DNA from: Spirochaetaceae bacterium | GTDB lineage: Bacteria > Spirochaetota > Spirochaetia > Treponematales > Rectinemataceae | NCBI GenBank assembly: GCA_025358255.1 | Contig: JANYKC010000095.1 | Coordinates: 62,001-126,000, forward strand | DNA length: 64,000 bases | Direction of reading: 5' to 3' | Shown: in pieces, positions 8,604-16,876 of the stretch | Layout: every line of letters starts with the position of its first letter | How positions within the stretch are numbered: position 1 is the first letter of the stretch | Position numbers and translations under genes: made by a program | Notes under the pieces: model-generated | What the model saw: the letters and a program-made list of their open reading frames with translations, nothing else | Databases searched by the model: none | What the model was told of the DNA's origin: nothing

Positions 8604-8689
8604 CCGGGAAGGCCGCAGGAAAGAGGATGGAGCCCGCCTCAGGCGACAGGGAGGCATGTTGCCATCGCGCACCGGCTCCCTTGCGCTTC

Positions 8690-8719
8690 TTGACTCGCCC
8701 GCGGTCCTCCACGCATACT
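8690..8719 (+). promoter_or_regulatory. Promoter for RlmM-like gene, almost leaderless
   Basis: TTGACT at 8690-8695, 18-base spacer, CATACT at 8714-8719. Predicted +1 is near 8726, three bases before the ATG at 8729, which has no Shine-Dalgarno sequence. Confidence 0.5.
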
Positions 8720-8728
8720 CGTCCGCCT

Positions 8729-9697
8729 ATGCGAGAACTCGGTGGCTACGTGTACCATGCGGCTCGGGGCTGGCTGCCCCACCTCCTCGACGAACTTGGT
8801 GACCGCGACCGCCTCGACGGCGAGCTCGTGACAGTCCTCGGCCAAAGACGCCCCGCCCGATGGACCCGAAACATATGGACCAAGCCCCTCATCATCGACT
8901 TTGAATCCGTCGGCGAGGCGGCGCGCAAGCTCAAGGACATCCAGCGCAATTGGGCGCCCTGTCCCGCCCGCCTCCACCGCCGCAGCGCCCTCATCGCCGA
9001 GCGGCTTCCATCCCTGCCCGTCAAGCCCAAGCCATTCCCCTTTGTCGTGCCTGAAACCCCGATGGGAGCCTTCACCCTCCTCGATGAAGGACGGATGCTC
9101 GCCTCGCCCACCTGCACGAGCCCGTTCGCCAACGGTGAGTTCGAGTTCGAGGAAGACCACGAAGGCCCGCCAAGCCGCGCCTACCGCAAGCTCTGGGAAG
9201 CGCTGGTCCTTTCCGGAAAGATGCCTGCTCCCGGCGAGCGCTGCCTCGACGCGGGCGCCTCGCCGGGTGGATGGACCTGGGCCATCGCCGGCCTCGGGGC
9301 CGAGGTCGTCGCGGTCGACCGCGCGGACCTGGAACCGCGCATCGCCACCCTTCCCAACGTGAAGGTCATCCGCCATGACGCCTTCACCCTGGCCCCTGCC
9401 GACCTGGGGCCGGTGGACTGGCTTTTCTCCGACGTGATCTGCTATCCCCCGGCCCTCTACGCATGGATCGAAAAATGGCTCGCCTCCGGACTCGCCCGGA
9501 ATTTCATCTGCACCATAAAGATGCAAGGCGCGGAATTCGACGGTGAGACCACACAGCGGTTTGAGGCGATTCCCGGTTCCCGCGTCCTCCACCTCTGGCA
9601 CAACCGCCATGAGCTTACCTGGATCAAGGTGGACGGGGACCGCGGGCTCGGTTCAGCGGAAATGCCGCTCGACGGATCCGCAGGCAAAGGAGGATAG
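8729..9697 (+). CDS. SAM-dependent 2'-O-ribose methyltransferase, RlmM/FtsJ-like
   Basis: A 322-aa protein, near the length of E. coli RlmM (366). The SAM-binding motif I is D-A-G-A-S-P-G-G-W-T-W (about residues 179-189), followed by an acidic V-A-V-D motif II. S-D-V-I-C-Y-P (about 234-240) and a C-T-I-K-M-Q-G strand (about 260-266) supply the Asp and Lys expected of the K-D-K catalytic set. By family it methylates a ribose in 23S rRNA (RlmM acts on C2498); the exact target here is inferred. The ATG at 8729 is chosen because upstream codons look non-coding and a promoter points to this ATG with almost no leader. Confidence 0.78.
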   Translation: MRELGGYVYHAARGWLPHLLDELGDRDRLDGELVTVLGQRRPARWTRNIWTKPLIIDFESVGEAARKLKDIQRNWAPCPARLHRRSALIAERLPSLPVKPKPFPFVVPETPMGAFTLLDEGRMLASPTCTSPFANGEFEFEEDHEGPPSRAYRKLWEALVLSGKMPAPGERCLDAGASPGGWTWAIAGLGAEVVAVDRADLEPRIATLPNVKVIRHDAFTLAPADLGPVDWLFSDVICYPPALYAWIEKWLASGLARNFICTIKMQGAEFDGETTQRFEAIPGSRVLHLWHNRHELTWIKVDGDRGLGSAEMPLDGSAGKGG

Positions 9698-10260
9698 CGT
9701 CAGGGTCCCAGGCCTTCTCCGTCGATGGCCGGAGGCCGAATTCATAGTCCTTGGTCCAGGCCATGAGGAGACCGCCCGAGCCCGAATGGACCAGGGCTTT
9801 CTTGAGAGGGGAGACGACCTTGTCGCTTCCCTCCGCCAGGCCCGCGAAGGAAAGTTCCGCTTCCTCGAGGCGGAAGGTGCTCGCGTTGTGGACGATATCC
9901 CTTGCGATGCGTTTCCGCGTGCCTTTCATCGAGTTCGTCCCACGCGGCCTTGGCCAGCTTCGCCTTCCCTTCGGCTTCCATCCGTGTGCCCAAGTCGCAG
10001 TTCCTGGGGCGGTCCCTTCCGTGCCCCCTGCGGCGGCCGTGTCGGATGCCGTCGTCCAGGCTCCCGATGCGGCCATGGATGCTCGCCCTGCGCCTGATGG
10101 CATTTCCTATCTCCCCGGCAAGCTCTTCCTGTTGGCTCCGCCCCTCGGACAGTATGCAAAGGAGCGCTTCCCGGCCCCGGTCATCGGCCGGATCGCGCGC
10201 CACCGAAATGCCACCCTTGTCCTTGTCCTGGCCTTTCTACCCGAGCATGGGAACCTCCGG
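9698..10260 (-). pseudogene. Decayed coding remnant, minus strand, apparently frameshifted
   Basis: No intact gene fits 9698-10443. On the minus strand a protein-like helical stretch (M-E-A-E-G-K-A-K-L-A-K-A-A-W-D-E-L-D-E-R, about 10000-9940) runs in one frame. A second protein-like stretch (I-A-R-D-I-V-H-N-A-S-T-F-R-L-E-E-A, and on through L-L-M-A-W-T-K-D-Y-E-F-G) continues in another frame from ~9910 down to ~9730. The crossover near 9910-9935 implies a single-base indel. The second frame then runs into the 3' end of the methyltransferase gene without its own plausible stop, and no good start is seen upstream. Family not recognised. The boundaries are approximate. Confidence 0.4.
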
Positions 10261-10294
10261 TCTGGATGCAAAGCGGGCAAGTGGCCCCTTGTTA

Positions 10295-10399
10295 TTACTG
10301 ACCCGGCAACCAAACATTGGCTTCAGCCCATGATTCTGACCCGTAGCGACGGGCCAGAATCATGGGAGAGTACCCGATGTTAAGTTGCCGGGTCAGTAA
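10295..10399. repeat. 105-nt palindromic element with 16-bp terminal inverted repeats (copy 1)
   Basis: The ends are a perfect 16-bp inverted repeat: TTACTGACCCGGCAAC at 10295-10310 and its complement at 10384-10399. The interior is itself a long imperfect palindrome: CCCATGATTCTGACCCG at 10328-10344 pairs with the complementary stretch at 10349-10365 around a TAGC-type loop. The whole element would fold into one long hairpin. The same termini occur at 17515-17618. It carries no gene. It could be a MITE-like or REP-like mobile palindrome; no target-site duplication is evident. Confidence 0.8.
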
Positions 10400-10443
10400 G
10401 CCGCGGAAGGCCGCCTGCATAGTAAAGGCATCGCCTCGAAGCC

Positions 10444-11724
10444 TCATTCCGGATCTGGATCCAGGTTGCAGTCCACGCGGGGAGCGAACCCGAATTCCGC
10501 AAGCCGCGCGAAGAGCGCCTCTTCCAGCCGCCGCGATCGAAGCAGGCTCCCGACACTGAGGTAAAGCTCTCCCGAATAGGAATGCATGGCAAGGTTGGCC
10601 CCTGTCGCGCTTGAGGGCGGCTGTGTCAGGTCAAGGCGGAGGATGCGGCTTGCCAGGGCCTCGGGAAGGTCTATGGGACCGAGGTTGGTGATGACGCCGG
10701 AGACCAGGTTTTCACCCATGGCGGAGAAGAGGACGCGCGCCCCGATGTCCTTGAGCCGCAAGGGCAAGGCACGCACTATGGGATTGAGCATGGCGCCCAC
10801 ATTCCGCGAAAGCTGGCCGGCGAGCTTCGATTCGACGTTCTCCGACCTGAATTGGCTGCGAAGGGTTTGCAGCAGGTCATCGAAATCCAGCGGACCGCCG
10901 GCCATGTCCGCGCCGACGATGGCAAAGAGGGCAAAATTGCGGTTGGTGGCCGACTCGTAATGGCGTCGCAGGTCCACGGGAATCTCGAGGGCGATCCTGG
11001 ACCTTCTTCGGGCTTCCACAGGCGTCTCGAGCCATATGGCCTGCAGGGCTTCGAAATGGACCGCGGCCATGAACTCGGTGAGGCTTGCCCCGCGGGCCTT
11101 CGCTTCCGCCTGCACCTTGGCAAGGGGAAGGCGGGCGACGCTCACGCGATACTCGCCCTCCGGCAGGAGCCCTCCGCCGAGGCGGAAGGCCTTCCCTTCC
11201 ATCCTGGGGGGCGGAAGGCCCGGTCGGTAGTGACGAAGGTAGGCATCTTCGAATTCCCCAGGATCGGGCAGGGCGTCGAGGTCGTAGATATCGGGGTGTC
11301 TTTCGCAGCCGGTCATCCCGCCGAGGCGGAGATACTCGGCCGCCAGGGTCTTCATGAAGCGCAGGCCCCCGCGGCCATCGGCCACGATGTGGGAGAATTC
11401 GCCGGCGAGGCGGTTGCCCTTCGCCCGTATCCTGAACAGCCGCGTGCCTTCATGTCCCGGATGGAAGCCCTGGGAGGGGCTGGGCGGGTCATCCTCCGCG
11501 ACGAGCCGCGAAGGGCTCGGAACAAGGCGATACCGGAAAAAATCCCGCCGCAACTCGACCATGAAGTAGGGAAAGCGCGCCGCAAGCCTGTCCAGGGCTT
11601 GCCCGAGCCGTCCGGCATCGATCGGCTCATCGAAGTCCATGGAGATGCGGAAGAGGGAGCTGTTGCGTCCCCTCGTGACCGCCGGCATGATGGCGGCCGC
11701 GTTGTCCAGGCGCCAGGCCTTCAT
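10444..11724 (-). CDS. Condensation/alcohol-acetyltransferase-fold protein
   Basis: A 426-aa protein. The ATG at 11724 overlaps the helicase stop by four bases (ATGA); the frame is open further upstream but that part is the antisense shadow of the helicase 3' end. The H-x-x-x-D-G catalytic signature of the CoA-dependent acyltransferase/condensation superfamily is at residues 112-117 (H-I-V-A-D-G). A later L-x-N-P-I stretch and I-T-N-L-G-P-I motif are also typical of that fold. It probably transfers an acyl group, but substrate and product cannot be told. The tight coupling to a DNA helicase is unexpected functionally and may only reflect gene packing. Confidence 0.72.
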   Translation of the reverse strand: MKAWRLDNAAAIMPAVTRGRNSSLFRISMDFDEPIDAGRLGQALDRLAARFPYFMVELRRDFFRYRLVPSPSRLVAEDDPPSPSQGFHPGHEGTRLFRIRAKGNRLAGEFSHIVADGRGGLRFMKTLAAEYLRLGGMTGCERHPDIYDLDALPDPGEFEDAYLRHYRPGLPPPRMEGKAFRLGGGLLPEGEYRVSVARLPLAKVQAEAKARGASLTEFMAAVHFEALQAIWLETPVEARRRSRIALEIPVDLRRHYESATNRNFALFAIVGADMAGGPLDFDDLLQTLRSQFRSENVESKLAGQLSRNVGAMLNPIVRALPLRLKDIGARVLFSAMGENLVSGVITNLGPIDLPEALASRILRLDLTQPPSSATGANLAMHSYSGELYLSVGSLLRSRRLEEALFARLAEFGFAPRVDCNLDPDPE

Positions 11725-13814
11725 GCCTCGCCTTCCTTGCCGCCCTCGTCCGTCGCGTCCGCGCCGAACACGGCGTTGAGCTTGCCGAAGAAATCCTCGC
11801 CCTCCTCGTCGGTGAGCGTGGCCTCGTTCCCGCGATGCTCCACGAGGTGGGCGGGTATCTCCTCCAGGAACGGGCTCGGCTTCTGGTCCACCACCTGGTT
11901 CTGCCTGCGCCGCCGCAAGGCGCTCGTGATGTAGAGCTTCTTGCGCGCCCGGGTCACGGCGACGTAGAAGAGGCGCCTCTCCTCCTCGAGGTTGCCCTCC
12001 CCCTCCTCGAGGCTCTTGGCGTGGGGGATGATGCCGTCCTCGCAACCGGCGATGTAGACGTACCTGAACTCGAGGCCCTTGGCCGCGTGGATGGTCATGA
12101 GGTTGACCTTCCCGCCCTCGTCGTCCTCACCGTCGTCGCGCGTGATGAGCGATATGCGATTGAGCCAATTGAAAATGCCTGGGGAAAGGTTGTCGGGATC
12201 CTTCTCCCAACGGTCGATCATCTGGATGAAGTTCTCCACGTTGTGGAATTTCCACTTCGCCGCCTTGTCGTTCTGCTTGTTCTCCTCGATGAGGTAGGAC
12301 CAGTAGTCGACCTGGTCCACGAGCTTCCTGACCTTCTCCGCGATCCGCTTCTTGCCCAGGATCTCCTCCCGGTGCTCCTCGATGAGGTCCAGGAAGAGGC
12401 CGATGTCGGTGATCGCCTTTTCCGTCAGGCCCCCGAAAGCCTGGCGGCCCTCCGATTCCTCCGCGCCCTGGCTGGAGAGCACGAAGCCCTCCGGGCTTTC
12501 GCCCGCGCGCACAAGCTCCATCACCGTGCGCAGGGAACAGTCCTTGGCACGCGCGATGTTGCCGAGCCGCTCGAGGGTCACCTTGCCGATGCCGCGGCGG
12601 GGGGTGTTCAGTATCCGTATGAGGTTGATGTCGTCATCGGGATTGGCGATCACCCGGAGATAGGATATGACGTCCTTGATCTCCTTGCGCCCGAAAAAGG
12701 AGGTGCCCCCGGAGATGCGATAGGGAACGTTCTCCGCGAGGAGGGATTCCTCGATCCATCGAGTCAGGGCGTTGATGCGGATGAGGATCCCGAAGTCGTC
12801 CCAGGGCACATGCTCCCCGGCCTTGGTGGCGCGGATGTTCCGCGCGATGAACTGGGCCTCCTCCATCTCATCCTCGGGGGCGTATAGCTCGATGGGAGTG
12901 CCACCGACGCCCTCCGGCGACCAGAGGGCCTTTTCCTTGCGGTTGGTGTTGTGGGAGATGAGGGCGTTCGCCGCCTCGAGGATCGTGGAGGTCGAGCGGT
13001 AGTTGCGCTCGAGCTTGATCTCCCTCACCCCCGGGAAGTCCTCCTCGAATTTCGCTATGTTCTCGTAATTGGCGCCTCTCCAGGAGTAGATGGACTGGTC
13101 GTCGTCTCCCACGGCGCAGACGTTGTGGGAGGCGATGTGGCGCATCATGCTGTACTGGATGAGGGAGGTGTCCTGGAACTCGTCGATCATGATGTAGCGG
13201 TAGCGCTCGCGGTAGCGCTGCCTGGCCTCGGGAGAGAGCTCGAAGATCTCGATGGGCATGACTATGAGGTCGTCGAAGTCCACCGCGTTGTAGATCCTCA
13301 GGGAGCGGCGGTACTCGTCGTAGAGGCCGCGGTAGGCGTCATCGGCCTTGGACCATGGCCGCTGCCCGGTCCTTATCTCGGAGAACAGCTGGCCGATGGC
13401 GTAGGGATCGAAGGCCTCCATGCGGAAGCCCAGCTCACGGGCGCAGTCCTTGATGAGCTGGTTGCGGTCGGCCTCGTCATAGATCGAGAAGTTGTCGCGC
13501 CAGCCGAGCACGCCGATGTCCTTGCGCAGGATCTTGACGCCGAAGGCATGGAAGGTGGATACGGTCACGTCGCGCAGGGGCTTTTTCGTGATGTCCTTGA
13601 CCCGCCCCTGCATCTCCTTGGCCGCCTTGTTCGTGAAGGTCAGGGCAAGGATGGCATGCTGGGCCACCCCATGCTCGAGCATGTAGGCCATCCGGTAGGT
13701 GATGACCCTGGTCTTGCCCGAGCCGGCGCCTGCGATGATCAGGAGTGGACCGTCGATGTTCGTGACGGCGTCATACTGCTCGGGATTGAGCTCTGCTGCG
13801 TAGTCTATCGGCAT
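11721..13814 (-). CDS. UvrD/PcrA/Rep-type 3'-5' DNA helicase (SF1A)
   Basis: A 697-aa protein of normal size for the family. The Walker A motif A-G-A-G-S-G-K-T is at residues 28-35, followed by motif Ia (L-T-F-T-N-K-A-A), motif II (D-E-F-Q-D-T), motif III (G-D-D-D-Q-S-I-Y-S-W-R-G), motif IV (N-Y-R-S) and motif V/VI (T-I-H-A-A-K-G-L-E and V-A-V-T-R-A-R). The role is ATP-driven unwinding in repair or replication restart. The start gives the family N-terminus just before the Q motif (L-N-P-E-Q-Y-D-A-V). Whether the ortholog is PcrA, UvrD or Rep cannot be settled from sequence alone, so no symbol is given. Confidence 0.93.
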   Translation of the reverse strand: MPIDYAAELNPEQYDAVTNIDGPLLIIAGAGSGKTRVITYRMAYMLEHGVAQHAILALTFTNKAAKEMQGRVKDITKKPLRDVTVSTFHAFGVKILRKDIGVLGWRDNFSIYDEADRNQLIKDCARELGFRMEAFDPYAIGQLFSEIRTGQRPWSKADDAYRGLYDEYRRSLRIYNAVDFDDLIVMPIEIFELSPEARQRYRERYRYIMIDEFQDTSLIQYSMMRHIASHNVCAVGDDDQSIYSWRGANYENIAKFEEDFPGVREIKLERNYRSTSTILEAANALISHNTNRKEKALWSPEGVGGTPIELYAPEDEMEEAQFIARNIRATKAGEHVPWDDFGILIRINALTRWIEESLLAENVPYRISGGTSFFGRKEIKDVISYLRVIANPDDDINLIRILNTPRRGIGKVTLERLGNIARAKDCSLRTVMELVRAGESPEGFVLSSQGAEESEGRQAFGGLTEKAITDIGLFLDLIEEHREEILGKKRIAEKVRKLVDQVDYWSYLIEENKQNDKAAKWKFHNVENFIQMIDRWEKDPDNLSPGIFNWLNRISLITRDDGEDDEGGKVNLMTIHAAKGLEFRYVYIAGCEDGIIPHAKSLEEGEGNLEEERRLFYVAVTRARKKLYITSALRRRRQNQVVDQKPSPFLEEIPAHLVEHRGNEATLTDEEGEDFFGKLNAVFGADATDEGGKEGEA

Positions 13815-13849
13815 GGATGGGCGAGTATAGCGGATGGGGGATGATCAGG

Positions 13850-14869
13850 CTAGGAGAGGGAGGCCCGCGACGAAAGGAAGGCGCCCAGGAGTGAACCCAG
13901 CCTGGCGGCCCCTGGCTTGAGCCAATCCCTCCCTTCCACCTCCAGGGGGACAAGGCAAGGCAAGCCCCGGAAATACGTCTCCTGCCTTTTTGCGTAGTGC
14001 CGGCTGTCAAGCTTGATGTCCGCCGCCACTTCGTCCAGGTCGGCCCGCAACGAGGGCTCGCCCGCGTGGCCGGGCCCGAAAAACTCGCTGTAGCCAATGG
14101 CCTTCATCCCCGGGGATGAGGGACCATGCCCCTTCGCGACAAGGCCCGCGACTTCGGCTGGGAGGCCCCGCCCGAACATGAGGTCGACACGGGCGTCGAT
14201 GCGCGCATAGAGCTCCTCCCGCCCCCGGCTCACCTCCACGAGGAGGAAGTCGAAGTCGCCGCGCGGGGTCCGGCCTGGGGCGAAGTCGGAAGGGGGACGG
14301 CCGGTCTGGCGGAGGATCTCGCAGGCCCTGCTGATCCGATAGCGGTCATTCGGGTGGATGCGGGCCGCTGCCCCTGGATCGATGGTGAGCAGCTCCTCGC
14401 GCAATGCCTGTGGCCCCCGTCGCTCCATGTCCGCGGCGACTTCGTCCCGGATGGCGGGGAGCACGGCGGGCGCGCCGGGCAGCCCAAAAATGAAGTTCCG
14501 GACATAGAAGCCCGTTCCTCCGGCGAGGACCGGAAGGGCGCCGCGTCCGGCGATTTGGGCGCAGGCCTTCCCTGCCAAGTCCACAAAATCGCCCACGGTG
14601 TAGGCTTCTTCGGGGTCTCGGATATCGATGAGGTGGTGGGGAAGGATGCCACGTTCTTGCGGCCCGGGCTTTGCGGTTCCGATATCCATGCCGCGGTAGG
14701 CTTGCATCGAGTCCGCGCTGACTATCTCCACGGGAGGCAACCCGGTTCCCGCGGCCCGGGCAAAGAGCTCGAGCAGGAGATCGGTCTTGCCCGATGCGGT
14801 TGGCCCCAATAAAACGAGGGCGGGCCTCTTCAAGGCCCGCTCCAGTCCGTCGGCTTTTTCCTTTGTCAT
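13850..14869 (-). CDS. miaA: tRNA dimethylallyltransferase
   Basis: A 339-aa protein. The P-loop G-P-T-A-S-G-K-T is at residues 22-29, followed by the MiaA signature S-A-D-S-M-Q-A-Y-R-G-M-D-I-G-T-A-K-P and H-H-L-I-D-I. It transfers a dimethylallyl group from DMAPP to N6 of A37 in tRNAs reading UNN codons. No clear Shine-Dalgarno precedes the ATG at 14869, so the exact start is less certain. It lies 44 bases downstream of rpoZ in the same orientation and is followed by the helicase gene 35 bases on. Confidence 0.93.
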   Translation of the reverse strand: MTKEKADGLERALKRPALVLLGPTASGKTDLLLELFARAAGTGLPPVEIVSADSMQAYRGMDIGTAKPGPQERGILPHHLIDIRDPEEAYTVGDFVDLAGKACAQIAGRGALPVLAGGTGFYVRNFIFGLPGAPAVLPAIRDEVAADMERRGPQALREELLTIDPGAAARIHPNDRYRISRACEILRQTGRPPSDFAPGRTPRGDFDFLLVEVSRGREELYARIDARVDLMFGRGLPAEVAGLVAKGHGPSSPGMKAIGYSEFFGPGHAGEPSLRADLDEVAADIKLDSRHYAKRQETYFRGLPCLVPLEVEGRDWLKPGAARLGSLLGAFLSSRASLS

Positions 14870-14913
14870 GGAAAGCGCCCGGGGATCCGACGGTTTGTCG
14901 GACCGCAGCCGGC

Positions 14914-15105
14914 CTATTCGAGGATCTTGTATTCCACCTGCTTGGAAAAAACCTGGCGGGTCGCGAGGGACACGACCTTGCCATTGTTCTTGTCCACTTC
15001 GGGACCGCGGATCACGGCCAGCTGGTAGGCACGGCGCGTCACGGCGACGGAGAGCTCGTAGCTGTTGCCATCATATTCTATAAGCTGCTCAAGAGGCATT
15101 ATCAT
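14914..15105 (-). CDS. rpoZ: RNA polymerase omega subunit
   Basis: A 63-aa protein, short even for omega but typical for spirochaetes. The conserved T-R-R-A-Y-Q-L motif is at residues 23-29 (family: xRRAxxL), with an upstream L-E-Q-L-I-E-Y segment. It stabilises the beta' subunit during polymerase assembly. GAGGAG lies five bases before the ATG. It sits between zapA and miaA in a same-strand cluster. Confidence 0.85.
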   Translation of the reverse strand: MIMPLEQLIEYDGNSYELSVAVTRRAYQLAVIRGPEVDKNNGKVVSLATRQVFSKQVEYKILE

Positions 15106-15159
15106 GCGGTCTCCTCGTGCGAGGGAATTGGCGGATTATATCCCATGAGGCCCTGCCGT

Positions 15160-15474
15160 TCAAGTCCCCGCGTTCGGGGGCCTTTCGGGCCCCAGTTCCT
15201 CATCGATGCGACCGATCAAGCGCTCTGCGACGCGGCCAAGATCGACTCCGTCAAGGGTTCCGGATTCGCGACGGAGCGATGCGATCTCGTCCAGGAGGGT
15301 GATGTTGGCCAGGATCGAGAGCTTCAAGGGATCAGAGACGCGGGTGGCACCCCGGAGCGTCTCAAGGCGTCGCTCCAGCTCGGAAAGCAGGGCTTCCATG
15401 TATTCACGGGATTCGTCGGTCTGGATCGAAAAGGAGGCGCCCAGGACCTCGATGGTCACGAGCTGTACGGGCAT
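15160..15474 (-). CDS. zapA: Cell division protein ZapA
   Basis: A 104-aa protein. The N-terminus (V-T-I-E-V-L-G-A-S-F-S-I) is the short beta hairpin of ZapA, and the C-terminal half is a long helix with heptad character (L-S-I-L-A-N-I-T-L-L-D-E). By family it cross-links FtsZ filaments at midcell. GGGGA precedes the ATG. It lies 14 bases after the coiled-coil gene 15489-16097, which suits a ZapA/ZapB-like pair. Confidence 0.85.
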   Translation of the reverse strand: MPVQLVTIEVLGASFSIQTDESREYMEALLSELERRLETLRGATRVSDPLKLSILANITLLDEIASLRRESGTLDGVDLGRVAERLIGRIDEELGPERPPNAGT

Positions 15475-15488
15475 CCGGCTTCCCCTGG

Positions 15489-16097
15489 CTAAAAAATATC
15501 GAGTTCGCCTTCGATCGGCTGGACCGGAATGGATCCTGCCTGGGTCGAAGGAGCGGTGGCCGCCTCAAGTTCCTCAAGGCTGAGCTCGTCGGCGTTGAGG
15601 GTCACAGGGGCAGGCGCGTCGATCGGGGCCGATTCCAGGGTTTCCGCCTGAGCGGCGGGATCAGCGGCCAGCTCCTGACCCTGAACCGGCTCAGGGCTTG
15701 GTTTTTGCGCCGCGGGCGGAAGGACTTCGGCTGGCATCGGTCGCGCCTGCGCTGCGGTCGAAGCAGGAGGAAGGACAACCGGAACCGCTGAAGGAGCCTT
15801 GGCTCGAGCTGGGGCCGCCGTCGGCATCGACGCTTCGGCATGAAGCACGAGGTCCTCGAAGGCGTCCAGTTTCTGGAGCGCATGGATGATGCCCGCTTCG
15901 ATGCTGGCCTGGTCCTTGCGGAATGCCTCCGCGGCGGCTTCGAGCTCCGCCACCCGGGAAACCGCGCTCTCCGCTTCTTCCTGGGCGGCATCGAGGTCGC
16001 GTCGGAGGCCCGCGTTCTCGGATTTTAGGGCTGCGATATAGGCTATGGCCTTTTCGACCCGATCTTCGAGGGCGCGGACCTGCTCGACGCTGATCAT
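15489..16097 (-). CDS. Coiled-coil protein upstream of zapA, ZapB-like N-terminus
   Basis: A 202-aa protein starting at ATG 16097 (AAGGAAA upstream); the frame stays open further upstream but there it overlaps rplT. Residues 3-75 form a heptad-rich coiled coil (V-R-A-L-E-D-R-V-E-K-A-I-A-Y-I, then A-E-L-E-A-A-A-E). Residues 95-170 are a low-complexity Ala/Pro linker. The C-terminus is acidic and ends in E-L-D-I-F. The coiled coil plus adjacency to zapA suggests a divisome or nucleoid-linked role, but this is inference from position. Confidence 0.75.
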   Translation of the reverse strand: MISVEQVRALEDRVEKAIAYIAALKSENAGLRRDLDAAQEEAESAVSRVAELEAAAEAFRKDQASIEAGIIHALQKLDAFEDLVLHAEASMPTAAPARAKAPSAVPVVLPPASTAAQARPMPAEVLPPAAQKPSPEPVQGQELAADPAAQAETLESAPIDAPAPVTLNADELSLEELEAATAPSTQAGSIPVQPIEGELDIF

Positions 16098-16107
16098 TAT
16101 GGTTTCC

Positions 16108-16467
16108 TTATGCCTTGAGTGCGGACTTGGAGCGCTCCACGACGGCCTTGAAGCCGGCGGGATCGCGGATGGCCATGTCGGCGAGCATCTTGCGGTCAAC
16201 CTGGACCTGGGCCTTCACGCAGCCTTCGATGAAACGGCTGTAGTTGATGCCCTCGGCGCGGCAGGCGGCGTTGATGCGGGCGATCCAGAGGGTGCGGAAC
16301 TGGCCCTTCTTGTCGCGACGGTCACGGTAGGCGTAGGAAAGGGCCTTGGCGGCCGCGTCCTTCGCGACTTTGTAGTTGGAATGCCGGCGACCCCGGAATC
16401 CCTTGGTGAGCTTGAGTATCTTCTTGCGGTGGTCTTTCCGCTTGGTGCCGTCTACTGCTCTCGGCAT
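16108..16467 (-). CDS. rplT: 50S ribosomal protein L20
   Basis: A 119-aa protein matching L20: basic N-terminus (R-R-K-K-I-L-K-L type), K-G-F-R-G-R-R, and the [13 protein letters not shown]-x-L-W-I-x-R-I-N-A-A signature. L20 is an early assembly protein of the large subunit and, in E. coli and Bacillus, a repressor of its own operon by binding mRNA. GAGGAG lies just before the ATG. It is the third gene of infC-rpmI-rplT. Confidence 0.97.
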   Translation of the reverse strand: MPRAVDGTKRKDHRKKILKLTKGFRGRRHSNYKVAKDAAAKALSYAYRDRRDKKGQFRTLWIARINAACRAEGINYSRFIEGCVKAQVQVDRKMLADMAIRDPAGFKAVVERSKSALKA

Positions 16468-16647
16468 ATCTGCTCCTCGTTCGTTTGTCGCGTCGTCCGC
16501 ACGGAACGGCGCTTCTTTGAGTACGGTTCGGACAGGGCTCCCGAACTCGCCTCATGCGGCATTCCCGCTCGGTCCCAGGGAACCGGAGGGCCGCCCGCTT
16601 CAACCTCGCCCCGACGGGGCTTTGGGTCTCAAGCGGCTAAGAATCCC
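16468..16647 (-). other. 180-nt spacer between rpmI and rplT, GC-rich hairpins
   Basis: Most bacteria have a very short rpmI-rplT gap. Here 180 bases separate them, with no reading frame that looks coding. GCCCC-gac-GGGGC at 16608-16620 is a compact hairpin and other short GC-rich complementarities exist (around 16575-16595). It could hold an L20-binding autoregulatory structure, an attenuator or a processing site. Confidence 0.4.
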
Positions 16648-16848
16648 CTAGCCGTAAGGCAGGAGCTTCTTCTTGATCTGGTAAGTTGCCACCGGGTTCA
16701 GGTAGCCGGCCGCACGGAGGCCCCTCTTTCGCTTGGTGGATTTCTTGGTGAGGATATGTCGAAGATTCATCTTCTTGTACTTCACCTTACCCGAGGCCGT
16801 CAGCTTGAAGCGCTTGGCGGCGGCTTTCTTGGTCTTCATCTTGGGCAT
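16648..16848 (-). CDS. rpmI: 50S ribosomal protein L35
   Basis: A 66-aa protein of standard length with the L35 start [13 protein letters not shown] and an [13 protein letters not shown]-x-L-R motif. It is a component of the large ribosomal subunit. It follows infC by 28 bases on the minus strand, the classic operon order. Confidence 0.97.
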   Translation of the reverse strand: MPKMKTKKAAAKRFKLTASGKVKYKKMNLRHILTKKSTKRKRGLRAAGYLNPVATYQIKKKLLPYG

Positions 16849-16876
16849 GTTGCTCCCATCCTTCCTGACAATATGC

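Noticed and set aside
7341-8672. 443-codon minus-strand frame
   Set aside because: Antisense of the large TPR-type protein; Gly/Arg/Pro-rich low-quality sequence and no ribosome binding site.
9751-10383. Plus-strand frame across the remnant region
   Set aside because: Sequence is Ser/Arg/Pro-rich without helical pattern; the protein-like stretches are on the minus strand.
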